Source of the DNA: Roseateles oligotrophus
GTDB taxonomy: Bacteria > Pseudomonadota > Gammaproteobacteria > Burkholderiales > Burkholderiaceae_C
Reading direction: 5' to 3'
NCBI RefSeq assembly: GCF_025717515.1
Contig: NZ_JAJIRN010000003.1
Coordinates: forward strand, 1 to 64,000
DNA: 64,000 nt
Shown here: piece after piece, positions 47,565-55,828 of the stretch
Layout of the letters: every line of letters begins with the position of its first letter
How positions within the stretch are numbered: position 1 is the stretch's first letter
Notes under the pieces: generated by a model
Seen by the model: the letters and a program-made list of their open reading frames with translations, nothing else
The model's database searches: none
Told to the model about the DNA's origin: nothing
Made by a program: the position numbers and the translations under genes

Positions 47565-48542
47565 ATGTCCCTCGGCCCTTTTGATCGCGACACGCCACCT
47601 TTCTTTCGTCAAGGCGCTTCGGCGCTGACGAAGCTGCTGCTGTGCACGGCGCTTGCCTTGTTCTTGATGGTGGCCGACTCGCGCTTCAAGATGACGGCGC
47701 CGGCCCGCGCGACCATGGCTTTGGCGCTGCACCCCTTGCAGACCCTGCTGCTGGCGCCGGTGGATGCCTGGGAGTCGCTGCAAGACTATTTGCGCGGCAC
47801 CGAGAGTGCCCGCGCCGCCGAGAGTCTGGCGCGCCGTCAATTGGTCCAGCAGGCCGAACGGCTCAGCCGGGCCGAGCAGTTGCAGACAGAGAACCAGCGC
47901 CTGCGTGCCTTGCTGGAGTTGCGCCCGGCCTTGCAGGTCAGCTCGGTGTCGGCCGAAGTGCTTTATGAGGCAACCGACCCCTATTCCCGCCGCGTTGTCA
48001 TCGACCGTGGCAGCCGCCAAGGCGTGCAGCCCGGCGCACCGGTGATCAATGACACCGGCGTGCTGGGGCAGGTCACCCGCGTTTATGGCCTGAGCGCCGA
48101 GGTCACGCTGCTGAATGACAAGGATGCGGCCATTCCGGTCTTGAACTCCCGCACCCAGCAGCGCAATGCGGCCTTCGGGCGCAGCGACGGCAGCGGCATG
48201 GAGCTGCGTTTTCTGGCCGCCAATGCCGATGTCAAGGAAGGCGACATTTTGGTAACTTCCGGCCTCGACGGTGTCTATCCGGCCGGCCTGCCGGTGGCGC
48301 GCGTGGCGGTGGTGGAGCGTCGCGGCGACACCAGTTTTGCCAGCGTTGGCCTGCAGCCGATTGCACAGGCCGACAGCGCCCGCCATGTGTTGGTGCTGCA
48401 ACCCTTGGCCTTGCACGAGGCCGCGCAGGCGGAAGCCGCCGCCGCTGCGGCGGCCGAGGCGGCGTCGGCAGCGGCCGGAAAATTGGCCCGCAAGGCGACC
48501 GCCGGCGCCGCAAATGCCGCCAATAAAGGAGCGCATAAATGA
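47565..48542 (+). CDS. mreC: cell shape-determining protein MreC
   Basis: The 325-residue protein has one N-terminal membrane segment (LLLCTALALFLMVADS), a coiled coil (about residues 75-110), and the periplasmic beta-domain with VVIDRGSRQGVQPGAPVIN and the DGVYPAGLPVA segment. The C-terminal 50 residues are an alanine-rich tail. MreC links MreB to PBP2. The stop overlaps the mreD start (ATGA). Confidence 0.95.
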   Translation: MSLGPFDRDTPPFFRQGASALTKLLLCTALALFLMVADSRFKMTAPARATMALALHPLQTLLLAPVDAWESLQDYLRGTESARAAESLARRQLVQQAERLSRAEQLQTENQRLRALLELRPALQVSSVSAEVLYEATDPYSRRVVIDRGSRQGVQPGAPVINDTGVLGQVTRVYGLSAEVTLLNDKDAAIPVLNSRTQQRNAAFGRSDGSGMELRFLAANADVKEGDILVTSGLDGVYPAGLPVARVAVVERRGDTSFASVGLQPIAQADSARHVLVLQPLALHEAAQAEAAAAAAAEAASAAAGKLARKATAGAANAANKGAHK

Positions 48543-49060
48543 TCATGCCGCGTGGCTCCGGCCAGCTCTTGTTGCCGGCCAATCCGCTCTTCATCGGCCT
48601 GAGTCTGATGCTGGCGCTGATGTTCGACATGGTGCCGATCGGGCGCAGCCCGGCGATGCCCGATCTGCTGGCGCTGGTGCTGGTGTTCTGGGGTGTGCAT
48701 CAGCCGCGCCGGATTGGCGTGTCCTGGGCCTTTGCCTTCGGCCTCTTGATCGACGTTCACCATGGCGCGTTGCTCGGGCAGCATGCGCTGGCCTACAGCC
48801 TGCTCAGCTACGGTGCCGTCAGCCTGCATCGGCGTTTGCAAGGTTTTGATCCGTTCACGCAGGCCTTGCATGTGCTGCCCTTGTTCCTGGTGGCGCACGC
48901 AGTGGCGCTGTTGGTGCGCCTGGCGGTGGGCGGTATGTGGCCGGGTTGGGGCCTGGCCCTGGCGCCGATTTTCGAAGCCATGCTGTGGCCCTTGGCGACC
49001 GTATTGCTGCTGGCACCGCAGCGGCGGGCGCCGGATCGTGATGCGAATCGGCCGCTGTGA
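48539..49060 (+). CDS. mreD: rod shape-determining membrane protein MreD
   Basis: The 173-residue integral membrane protein has five to six hydrophobic segments (ANPLFIGLSLMLALMFDMV, DLLALVLVFWGV, then FAFGLLIDVHHGALLGQHAL). MreD is part of the elongasome with MreC. It is translationally coupled to mreC and 43 bases before mrdA. Confidence 0.93.
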   Translation: MIMPRGSGQLLLPANPLFIGLSLMLALMFDMVPIGRSPAMPDLLALVLVFWGVHQPRRIGVSWAFAFGLLIDVHHGALLGQHALAYSLLSYGAVSLHRRLQGFDPFTQALHVLPLFLVAHAVALLVRLAVGGMWPGWGLALAPIFEAMLWPLATVLLLAPQRRAPDRDANRPL

Positions 49061-49103
49061 GCCGCGTTTGCGCATGCCTTCATTTGCCTGATCGGCCGTT
49101 TGT

Positions 49104-51209
49104 ATGACCGAGATGAAGAACGTCCAGCAAGAGCTGGGAGGCTTCCGGCTGCGCTTGATCGCGGCCGGTTTGTTCGTGCTCTTGTGCTTTGGCCTGCTGA
49201 CGGCCCGGCTGGTGTTTCTGCAGGTCAAGCAACATGACAACCTGCTCGACCGCGCCGAATCGAATCGCACCACCATCGTGCCCATCGTGCCCAACCGGGG
49301 CCTGATCAAGGACCGCAATGGCGTCGTGTTGGCGAGTAACTACTCGGCTTACACGCTCGAAATCATTCCCAGCAAGGTGGCCGATCTGGAGGCCACCATC
49401 GACGCACTGGCCCAAGTGATCGAGATCCAGCCGCGCGACCGCAAGCGCCTCAAACGGCTGATGAGCGAAAGCAAGAATTTCGAGTCGCTGCCGATCCGCA
49501 CCAAGCTCAGCGACATCGAGGTGGCCCGCTTCACCGCGCAGCGCTTTCGCTTCCCCGGCGTCGAAATCAAGGCGCGCTTGTTCCGCAGCTATCCGCTCGG
49601 CCAGGTCGGCGCGCATTTGATCGGCTATATCGGCCGCATCAACCAGGCCGAGAAGAAGGCCATGGATGATTGGGAGGAAGAAGACTTTGCCAATTACCGC
49701 GGAACCGAATACATCGGCAAGCTCGGCCTGGAGCAGGCCTACGAGCGCGAGCTGCATGGCATCACCGGCTTCGAGCAATTGGAAACCAGCGCGGGCGGCC
49801 GCGCCGTGCGGCGCTTGGCCCATCGCCCGCCGACGCCGGGCAACAACCTGCTGCTGTCGATCGACATCCGCCTGCAAGCCTTGGTGGAGGAGCTGTACAA
49901 AGACCGGCGCGGCGCCTTGGTGGCGATCGACCCGCGCAACGGCGAGGTGCTGGCCTTCGTGTCCAAGCCGACCTTTGATCCCAACCTGTTCGTAGACGGT
50001 ATCGACGCTGAAAACTGGCGCGAGCTGAACGAGGACATCGACAAACCACTCTTGAACCGCGCCATGCGTGGCACCTACCCGCCGGGCTCGACCTTCAAGC
50101 CCTTTATGGCGATGGCGGCCTTGAATTCGGGCAAGCGCTCACCCAGCCTGGTCATCCAGGACAACCTCACCTACAGCTTCGGCGGCCGCACCTTCGGCAG
50201 CCCGGAAGTCGACCGGCCCGGCCCCAAGGACATGCGCCTGGCCATCGTCAGCTCCAGCAATGTGTACTTCTACAGCCTCGCCAATGAGATGGGGGTCGAC
50301 CTGATTCATGATGAGCTGAAGCCCTTCGGTTTTGGCCGCAAGACCGAGATCGACCTGATTGGCGAGTTGATCGGCGATCTGCCATCGACCGAGTGGAAGC
50401 GCAAGCGTTTCAAGAAGCCCGAGCAACAGAAATGGTATGCCGGCGAGACCATTTCACTGGGCATCGGCCAGGGCTATAACAACTTCACCATGCTGCAAAT
50501 GGCGGCCGCCACCTCGACCATGTCTTCCGCCGGCCTGCGCTACAAGCCGCGGCTGGTGCGTGAAATCGAGGATGTGGTCAAGCACGAGCAACGCCGCGTG
50601 GCCAGTGATGCCTTGCCCCCGTTGCCGCTCAAGCCCGAGCAGGTCGAGGTGATTCTTAACGCGATGCATGGTGTGACGATCGAGGGCACTTCGCGCGCGG
50701 TCTTCGCGGGTGCCGGCTACAAGAGCGGCGGCAAGACCGGCACCGCACAGGCGATTGGGCTGCGGGCCGGCGAAAAGTACAAGGACATCAAGGCCGATGA
50801 GCGCAAGCGCGACCACTCGCTGTATGTCGCCTTCGCGCCGATTGAGGCGCCGACGATCGCGCTGGCGGTGATTGTCGAGAATGCCGGCTACGGCTCGACC
50901 TCGGCCGCACCGATTGCCCGGCGCCTGTTCGACTATGTGCTGATGGGCCAATACCCGAGCGAGGAAGACATTGCGCTGACCCAGCAAGGCAAGACCACCG
51001 CGCCGGTCGGCAAGCCGCGTGTGGCGGCCGAGATGCCTTTGCCGGGCAACCCGGCCGACGCTGCCGCCGCTGCTTCTGCCGCCGCCAGTGCGGCCAGCGC
51101 GGCGGGAGCCGCGGCGGCATCCGCCGCATCGAAGCCAATGGCCTCCGGCAGTTCGCCGCTTGCGGCCGGCGCGGCAGCGCGCCCACCTGTCTCGGGAGCC
51201 AGTCGATGA
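49104..51209 (+). CDS. mrdA: penicillin-binding protein 2
   Basis: The 701-residue transpeptidase has an N-terminal membrane anchor (LIAAGLFVLLCFGLLTARLV), the dimerisation domain, and the catalytic motifs S329-xx-K (PGSTFKPF), the SSN-type segment (SSSNVYF) and K544-T-G (GGKTGTAQ). It crosslinks sidewall peptidoglycan with RodA. The last 70 residues are an alanine-rich tail beyond the usual length. The stop overlaps rodA (ATGA). Confidence 0.96.
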   Translation: MTEMKNVQQELGGFRLRLIAAGLFVLLCFGLLTARLVFLQVKQHDNLLDRAESNRTTIVPIVPNRGLIKDRNGVVLASNYSAYTLEIIPSKVADLEATIDALAQVIEIQPRDRKRLKRLMSESKNFESLPIRTKLSDIEVARFTAQRFRFPGVEIKARLFRSYPLGQVGAHLIGYIGRINQAEKKAMDDWEEEDFANYRGTEYIGKLGLEQAYERELHGITGFEQLETSAGGRAVRRLAHRPPTPGNNLLLSIDIRLQALVEELYKDRRGALVAIDPRNGEVLAFVSKPTFDPNLFVDGIDAENWRELNEDIDKPLLNRAMRGTYPPGSTFKPFMAMAALNSGKRSPSLVIQDNLTYSFGGRTFGSPEVDRPGPKDMRLAIVSSSNVYFYSLANEMGVDLIHDELKPFGFGRKTEIDLIGELIGDLPSTEWKRKRFKKPEQQKWYAGETISLGIGQGYNNFTMLQMAAATSTMSSAGLRYKPRLVREIEDVVKHEQRRVASDALPPLPLKPEQVEVILNAMHGVTIEGTSRAVFAGAGYKSGGKTGTAQAIGLRAGEKYKDIKADERKRDHSLYVAFAPIEAPTIALAVIVENAGYGSTSAAPIARRLFDYVLMGQYPSEEDIALTQQGKTTAPVGKPRVAAEMPLPGNPADAAAAASAAASAASAAGAAAASAASKPMASGSSPLAAGAAARPPVSGASR

Positions 51210-52363
51210 GTCATAGCGCCTTCAATAAACCAAGCTGGTGGCACAGCCTCAAACCCTGGTTCTCGGGTTTCGACCTGCCGCTCTTGCTGGCGATTGCCTG
51301 GCTGGCGGGCATAGGTCTGGTGTCGATGTATTCGGCCGGCTTTGATCACGGCACCCGCTTCGTTGATCATGGCCGCAATATGCTGCTGGCGCTTGGGGTG
51401 ATGTTTCTGGTCGCCCAGTTGCCGCCGCAGCGCCTGATGGCGCTGGCGATTCCGCTCTACACCGTGGGCTTGGGCCTGTTGGTGGCGACGGCGCTGTTCG
51501 GCATCAGCAAGAAGGGCGCAACGCGTTGGCTCAATATCGGCATCGTCATCCAGCCCTCCGAGTTGCTGAAGATCGCCACGCCCTTGATGCTGGCCTGGTG
51601 GTTTCAAAAGCGCGAAGGCGCGCTGCGACTGGCCGACTTCATCGCCGCTTTTATCTTGCTGCTGCTGCCGGTGGGTCTGGTCGCCAAACAGCCCGACCTG
51701 GGCACCGGCATCCTGATCGCGGCGGCCGGCCTGTATGTGATCTTTTTCGCCGGGCTGTCCTGGCGCTTGATCCTGCCGGCCTTTGTGCTCGGTGCGGCCG
51801 GCATTACCGCCTTGATCATGAGCGAGGAGGCCATCTGTCAGCCCGAGGTGACCTGGCCGGTGCTGCGCGAGTATCAAAAGAACCGTGTCTGCACCCTGCT
51901 TGATCCGACCAAGGACCCGCTGGGCAAGGGCTTTCACATCATCCAGGGCGGCATCGCGATCGGCTCCGGCGGCATCACCGGCAAGGGCTTTATGAAGGGG
52001 ACGCAAACCCATCTGGAATTCATCCCCGAGCGCACCACCGACTTCATCTTCGCCGCCTTCGGCGAGGAGTTCGGCCTGGCCGGCGCGATGGCGCTGCTGG
52101 CCGGCTTTTCGGCACTGATTCTGCGCGGCTTGTTGATCGCTTCAAGCGCGCCGACGATGTTTTCGCGCCTGATGGCGGGCGCGGTGACGATGAGTTTTTT
52201 CACCTATGTGTTCGTCAATATGGGCATGGTCAGCGGCATCCTGCCGGTCGTCGGCGTGCCCCTGCCCTTCATCAGTTATGGCGGCACGGCGATGGTGATG
52301 CTGGGCATCAGCCTGGGGCTGTTGATGTCCATCGCCAAGAGCCGGCGCTTCAATCAGTCCTGA
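51206..52363 (+). CDS. mrdB: peptidoglycan glycosyltransferase RodA
   Basis: The 385-residue SEDS protein has about ten membrane segments and the family signatures, including QPSELLKIATPLMLAWW, KQPDLGTG and the C-terminal FISYGGTAMVMLG. It polymerises lipid II for elongation with PBP2. It is the last gene of the operon. Its end overlaps the convergent sensor kinase stop by 10 bases, and no terminator fits between them. Confidence 0.96.
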   Translation: MSHSAFNKPSWWHSLKPWFSGFDLPLLLAIAWLAGIGLVSMYSAGFDHGTRFVDHGRNMLLALGVMFLVAQLPPQRLMALAIPLYTVGLGLLVATALFGISKKGATRWLNIGIVIQPSELLKIATPLMLAWWFQKREGALRLADFIAAFILLLLPVGLVAKQPDLGTGILIAAAGLYVIFFAGLSWRLILPAFVLGAAGITALIMSEEAICQPEVTWPVLREYQKNRVCTLLDPTKDPLGKGFHIIQGGIAIGSGGITGKGFMKGTQTHLEFIPERTTDFIFAAFGEEFGLAGAMALLAGFSALILRGLLIASSAPTMFSRLMAGAVTMSFFTYVFVNMGMVSGILPVVGVPLPFISYGGTAMVMLGISLGLLMSIAKSRRFNQS

Positions 52364-53877
52364 GCCTGCGGCGCCCTGGCTGGCCCGGCTGGGTGCGCAG
52401 CGAAGCGCACCGTGAAACGCGCCCCCGGCCCCTGGCCGGCCGCATCGGTCTGACCCGGCCGGCGCTGGCGGGTGTCGTCCAGGCTGACCTCGGCCTCATG
52501 CTGGCCGGCAATCTCGCGCACGATCGCCAGGCCCAAACCAGAGCCATCGACATTGGTCCCCAGCGCCCGGTAGAAAGGCTGAAAAACCTTCTCGCGCTCC
52601 GACTCGGGAATGCCCGGCCCGGTGTCTTCCACCTGCAAGACACTGACCTGGCCAAACGGGTCTTCGACCACGCGCACGGTGACGGTGCCGGCGGGCGGTG
52701 TGTAGAGCAGCGCGTTGTCGACCAGGTTGCGAATCAGCTCGCGGATCAAGATGGGGTGGCCCAGCACCCGCAAGCTGCATTGGTCTTCGGACGGCCCCTC
52801 ATAGCCCAAATCAATGCGCTTATCGAGCGCACGCGGCACGAAGTCGCGCACCGTCTCAATCGCCAGTTCGGCCAGATTCACTTCGCTGCGCCGCGCGGCA
52901 TGCTCCTTGTCTTCGGCGCGCGCCATCGCCAGCAACTGATTGACCATATGCGCGGCGCGCTGGCTGCTTAATGCGATTTGCTGCAGCGAGCGCTTCAGCT
53001 CGGCCGGCTCGCTGCGCCCCTCATCGATCTCGCGCTGCGCAAATTCCGCTTGCGCGCGCAGGCCTGCTAACGGCGTTTTCAGCTGGTGGGCGGCATCGGC
53101 CAAAAAATGCTTCTGACTGCTGATCGACTGATCCAGCCGCGCCAGCAAATCATTGATCGCCCGCACCAAGGGCGCCACCTCATCGGGGATGCGGCGCTCG
53201 TCGATCGGGCTCAGGTCGGAGCTGTCGCGCGAGCGGATGCGGCGCTGCAAATCATTCAGCGGCGCGATGCCGCGCGCCAGCGCCAGCCACACCAGCAAGA
53301 CCGCCAGCGGCAGGATCACAAACTGCGGCAGGATCACGCCCTTGATGATTTCGTTGGTCAGGCGCGAGCGCTTGCCTAATGTCTCGGCCACCTGCACCAA
53401 CATGGTTTTGGTCGAGCCCGCCATGCCTTCGGGCGCGACCCAGATATAGGCGACGCGAACCCGCTCATTGCCGATCTCGTCATCGCGAAAATGCAGTTCC
53501 CAGGGCACGATCAGATCCTCGTCGGGGGGCACCGGCAGTTTGGCGTCGCCGTTCAGCAGCTCACCGCGCAGGCCCAGCACCTGATAGAAGATGGTGTCGG
53601 TTTCGTCGGCCCGCAACAGCGCGGCGGCCTCGGGCGCCAGCGCATATTTGGAACGCCCGCCGCGCATATTCGGCTCCGCGGCGGCGACCTGCAGACCCAG
53701 CGTGCGCGCCATTTCGCCCAACTCGCGGTCATAGGGCTTGCTGGCGATGCCTTGTGCAACCAGCCAGGTCAGCGCCACGCTGATCGGCCAAATCAGCAGC
53801 AATGGCGCGAGCATCCAATCAAGGATCTCGCCGAACAGCGAGCGCTGACCTTTTTCTACGGGTTCAGCGGCGCTCAT
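52354..53877 (-). CDS. TctE-type sensor histidine kinase
   Basis: The 507-residue kinase has two membrane segments (about residues 20-42 and 180-203) flanking a periplasmic domain, a HAMP-like linker, the H-box at H264 (FLADAAHQLKTPLAGLR), the N-box (ELIRNLVDNALLYT), and G-boxes (VEDTGPGIPESE, GSGLGLAIVREIA). The AHQLKTPL H-box is that of TctE-like tricarboxylate sensors. The start at 53877 (MSAAEP) gives the normal size. It follows its response regulator after 150 bases that contain a hairpin. The ligand is unknown. Confidence 0.93.
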   Translation of the reverse strand: MSAAEPVEKGQRSLFGEILDWMLAPLLLIWPISVALTWLVAQGIASKPYDRELGEMARTLGLQVAAAEPNMRGGRSKYALAPEAAALLRADETDTIFYQVLGLRGELLNGDAKLPVPPDEDLIVPWELHFRDDEIGNERVRVAYIWVAPEGMAGSTKTMLVQVAETLGKRSRLTNEIIKGVILPQFVILPLAVLLVWLALARGIAPLNDLQRRIRSRDSSDLSPIDERRIPDEVAPLVRAINDLLARLDQSISSQKHFLADAAHQLKTPLAGLRAQAEFAQREIDEGRSEPAELKRSLQQIALSSQRAAHMVNQLLAMARAEDKEHAARRSEVNLAELAIETVRDFVPRALDKRIDLGYEGPSEDQCSLRVLGHPILIRELIRNLVDNALLYTPPAGTVTVRVVEDPFGQVSVLQVEDTGPGIPESEREKVFQPFYRALGTNVDGSGLGLAIVREIAGQHEAEVSLDDTRQRRPGQTDAAGQGPGARFTVRFAAHPAGPARAPQAQD

Positions 53878-53929
53878 GTGAGCCCCTCGCTCAGCGGGCA
53901 CGCTGATCGCTCCCCCGAGGGGACGGCGA

Positions 53930-53954
53930 TGCTTGCTGGATTGGCCAGCAAGCA
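53930..53954. repeat. 10-bp perfect hairpin between response regulator and kinase genes
   Basis: TGCTTGCTGG (53930-53939) and CCAGCAAGCA (53945-53954) flank a five-base loop and can be extended past one mismatch (GATG/CATC). Without a T-run it is likely an mRNA structure or a small binding site. Confidence 0.5.
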
Positions 53955-54027
53955 CATCGTCAATCGGGCCGGCTCGGGGGCGGCCCAGCGCTCGGCCCGT
54001 AACGCCCGGATCATGCTTGCAATCCGG

Positions 54028-54699
54028 TCAAGAGGATATCTTTTCCAGGCAGTAGCCCAAGCCGCGCACGGTGGCGATGCGGATCGGGCCCTGCTCGATC
54101 TTCTTGCGCAGGCGGTGGATATAAACCTCGATCGCGTTATTGCTGACTTCTTCGCCCCATTCACACAGGCGCTCGACCAACTGATCCTTGCTGACCAGGC
54201 GACCGGCGCGCTGCAACAGCACCTCAAGCAGGCTCAGTTCGCGGGCCGACAACTCGATCATCTGATCATTGATATAGGCGACGCGCCCGGTGGCATCGAA
54301 GCTGAGCGGCCCATGTTTGATGACGCTGGACGCGGTCCCGAGGCCACGCCGCGTCAAGGCCCGCACGCGCGCCTCCAACTCCTGCAGCGAGAAGGGCTTG
54401 GCCATGAAGTCATCGGCGCCAAAATCCAGCCCCTTGACCCGCTGCTCGACGCTGTCGGCGGCGGTCAATATCAGCACCGGCATGGTCGAGCCGCGTGCAC
54501 GCAATTTGCGCAAGACCTCCAGGCCGTGGAGCTTGGGCAGGCCCAGATCCAGAATCACCAAGTCGAATTCATGCGAGGCCAATGCTGCGTCGGCCTCGCC
54601 ACCATTGCTGACCTGATCAACCGCATAGCCGGAGGCCCGCAGCGAGCGCAGCAACGCATCGGCCAGCACTTGATCATCTTCCGCAATCAGGATGCGCAT
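54028..54699 (-). CDS. OmpR/TctD-type response regulator
   Basis: The 223-residue regulator has a receiver domain (acidic pair in IAEDD, phosphoacceptor D51 in LVILDLGLP, conserved lysine in ADDFMAKPFS) and an OmpR winged helix (ELSLLEVLLQRAGRLVSKDQ, then NAIEVYIHRLRKKI). It pairs with the downstream TctE-type kinase. The divergent neighbour is the GH16 locus, so that locus is a candidate target, although a LacI-type operator is the clearer control element there. Confidence 0.95.
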   Translation of the reverse strand: MRILIAEDDQVLADALLRSLRASGYAVDQVSNGGEADAALASHEFDLVILDLGLPKLHGLEVLRKLRARGSTMPVLILTAADSVEQRVKGLDFGADDFMAKPFSLQELEARVRALTRRGLGTASSVIKHGPLSFDATGRVAYINDQMIELSARELSLLEVLLQRAGRLVSKDQLVERLCEWGEEVSNNAIEVYIHRLRKKIEQGPIRIATVRGLGYCLEKISS

Positions 54700-54814
54700 T
54701 TTTGTGTCTCCGTCCTTGGCAAGTTCTTGTTCTCCATTCTAGGAGCCCGCAGCTCGAGGGATGAGCGCGCCTAAGGGTTAGCCAGAAATGCCAATCCGCC
54801 GCATTTGCAATATA

Positions 54815-54834
54815 TTCTGAAAGCGCTTTCAGAA
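54815..54834. promoter_or_regulatory. perfect LacI-family operator palindrome
   Basis: TTCTGAAAGCGCTTTCAGAA is a perfect 20-bp palindrome with the central CG of LacI/GalR operators. It sits 125 bases before the GH16 start. No LacI gene is present in the window. Confidence 0.8.
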
Positions 54835-54958
54835 ATTGCCCTCGGAGACCAGGCAAATGCCCGCAAGAATTGCCGCGTCGGCCGTTATGCCGGTGTCCGC
54901 ATCCGACGCTGTCCATGCCGATGAACTCTCCGCCTCTTTTCAACGCTTGAACCCATTC

Positions 54959-55828
54959 ATGCCGAATACACCCTATCCCTGCTTTCAAAGCTGGCGCTGG
55001 ACGCCTCTGCTCGCCGCCATGGCGCTCTGCGCCTGCGGCTCTGGGGGAGCGGCCGATGAGGCCAAGCCTTCGGCCAGCGCAACGCTTGCGCCGCCGGCAA
55101 GCTACAGCCTCGTGTGGTCCGATGAGTTTGCGGGCAGCGGCCTGCCGGACCCGAGTAAATGGGTCTACGACACCGGCATGAACAAGCAGGGCTGGCACAA
55201 CAAGGAGAAGCAGTATTACAGCCATGCGCGGGCGGAGAACTCGTCGGTGCAAGACGGGAAGCTCGTCATCACCGCGCGCCTGGAGTCGCTCGCCCAGCAG
55301 CCCGACTGGGGTGGCCAGCGCTACAGCTCGGCCCGGCTGATCACCGCCGGCAAGGCCGAGTGGACCTATGGCTTCTTCGAGATCCGCGCCAAGCTGCCCT
55401 GCGGCAAGGGCAGTTGGCCGGCGATCTGGACGCTGGCCAGCCAGGGCGAATGGCCGGCCGGCGGCGAGTTGGACATCATGGAGCAAGTCGGCCATGAGCC
55501 CGCCAAGGTCTTCAGCACCGTCCACACCACGGCCGGCAGCGGCGCCTATGGCAAGGGCGGCGCGACCCAGGTGCCAGATGCCTGCAGCGCCTTCCATAAC
55601 TACCAAATGCACTGGACGGCCGAGCAAGTCACCTTCGGCATCGACGGCCAGCCCCATGCGGTCTACCCGAACCCCAAGACCGGCAAGGCCGCCTGGCCTT
55701 TTGATGCGCCGCAGTATTTGATTCTGAATATCGCTATTGGCGGTGATCTGGGCGGGGCGGTCGATGACGCCGTCTTGCCAATCAGGATGGAAGTCGAGCA
55801 TGTGCGCGTCTACCAACAGGCCAAGTAA
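54959..55828 (+). CDS. GH16-family endo-beta-glucanase lipoprotein
   Basis: The 289-residue protein has a lipoprotein-type signal (LLAAMALCAC, C26) and a GH16 domain with the catalytic E170-L-D172-I-M-E175 motif (GGELDIMEQVG), preceded by YGFFEIRAKLPCGKGSWPAIW. The methionine bulge (ExDxME) points to laminarinase-type enzymes cleaving beta-1,3-glucan. The start at 54959 (MPNTPYPC) puts the signal at the N-terminus; the in-frame extension upstream is not signal-like. It overlaps the next gene by 29 bases and lies behind the LacI-type palindrome. Confidence 0.92.
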   Translation: MPNTPYPCFQSWRWTPLLAAMALCACGSGGAADEAKPSASATLAPPASYSLVWSDEFAGSGLPDPSKWVYDTGMNKQGWHNKEKQYYSHARAENSSVQDGKLVITARLESLAQQPDWGGQRYSSARLITAGKAEWTYGFFEIRAKLPCGKGSWPAIWTLASQGEWPAGGELDIMEQVGHEPAKVFSTVHTTAGSGAYGKGGATQVPDACSAFHNYQMHWTAEQVTFGIDGQPHAVYPNPKTGKAAWPFDAPQYLILNIAIGGDLGGAVDDAVLPIRMEVEHVRVYQQAK

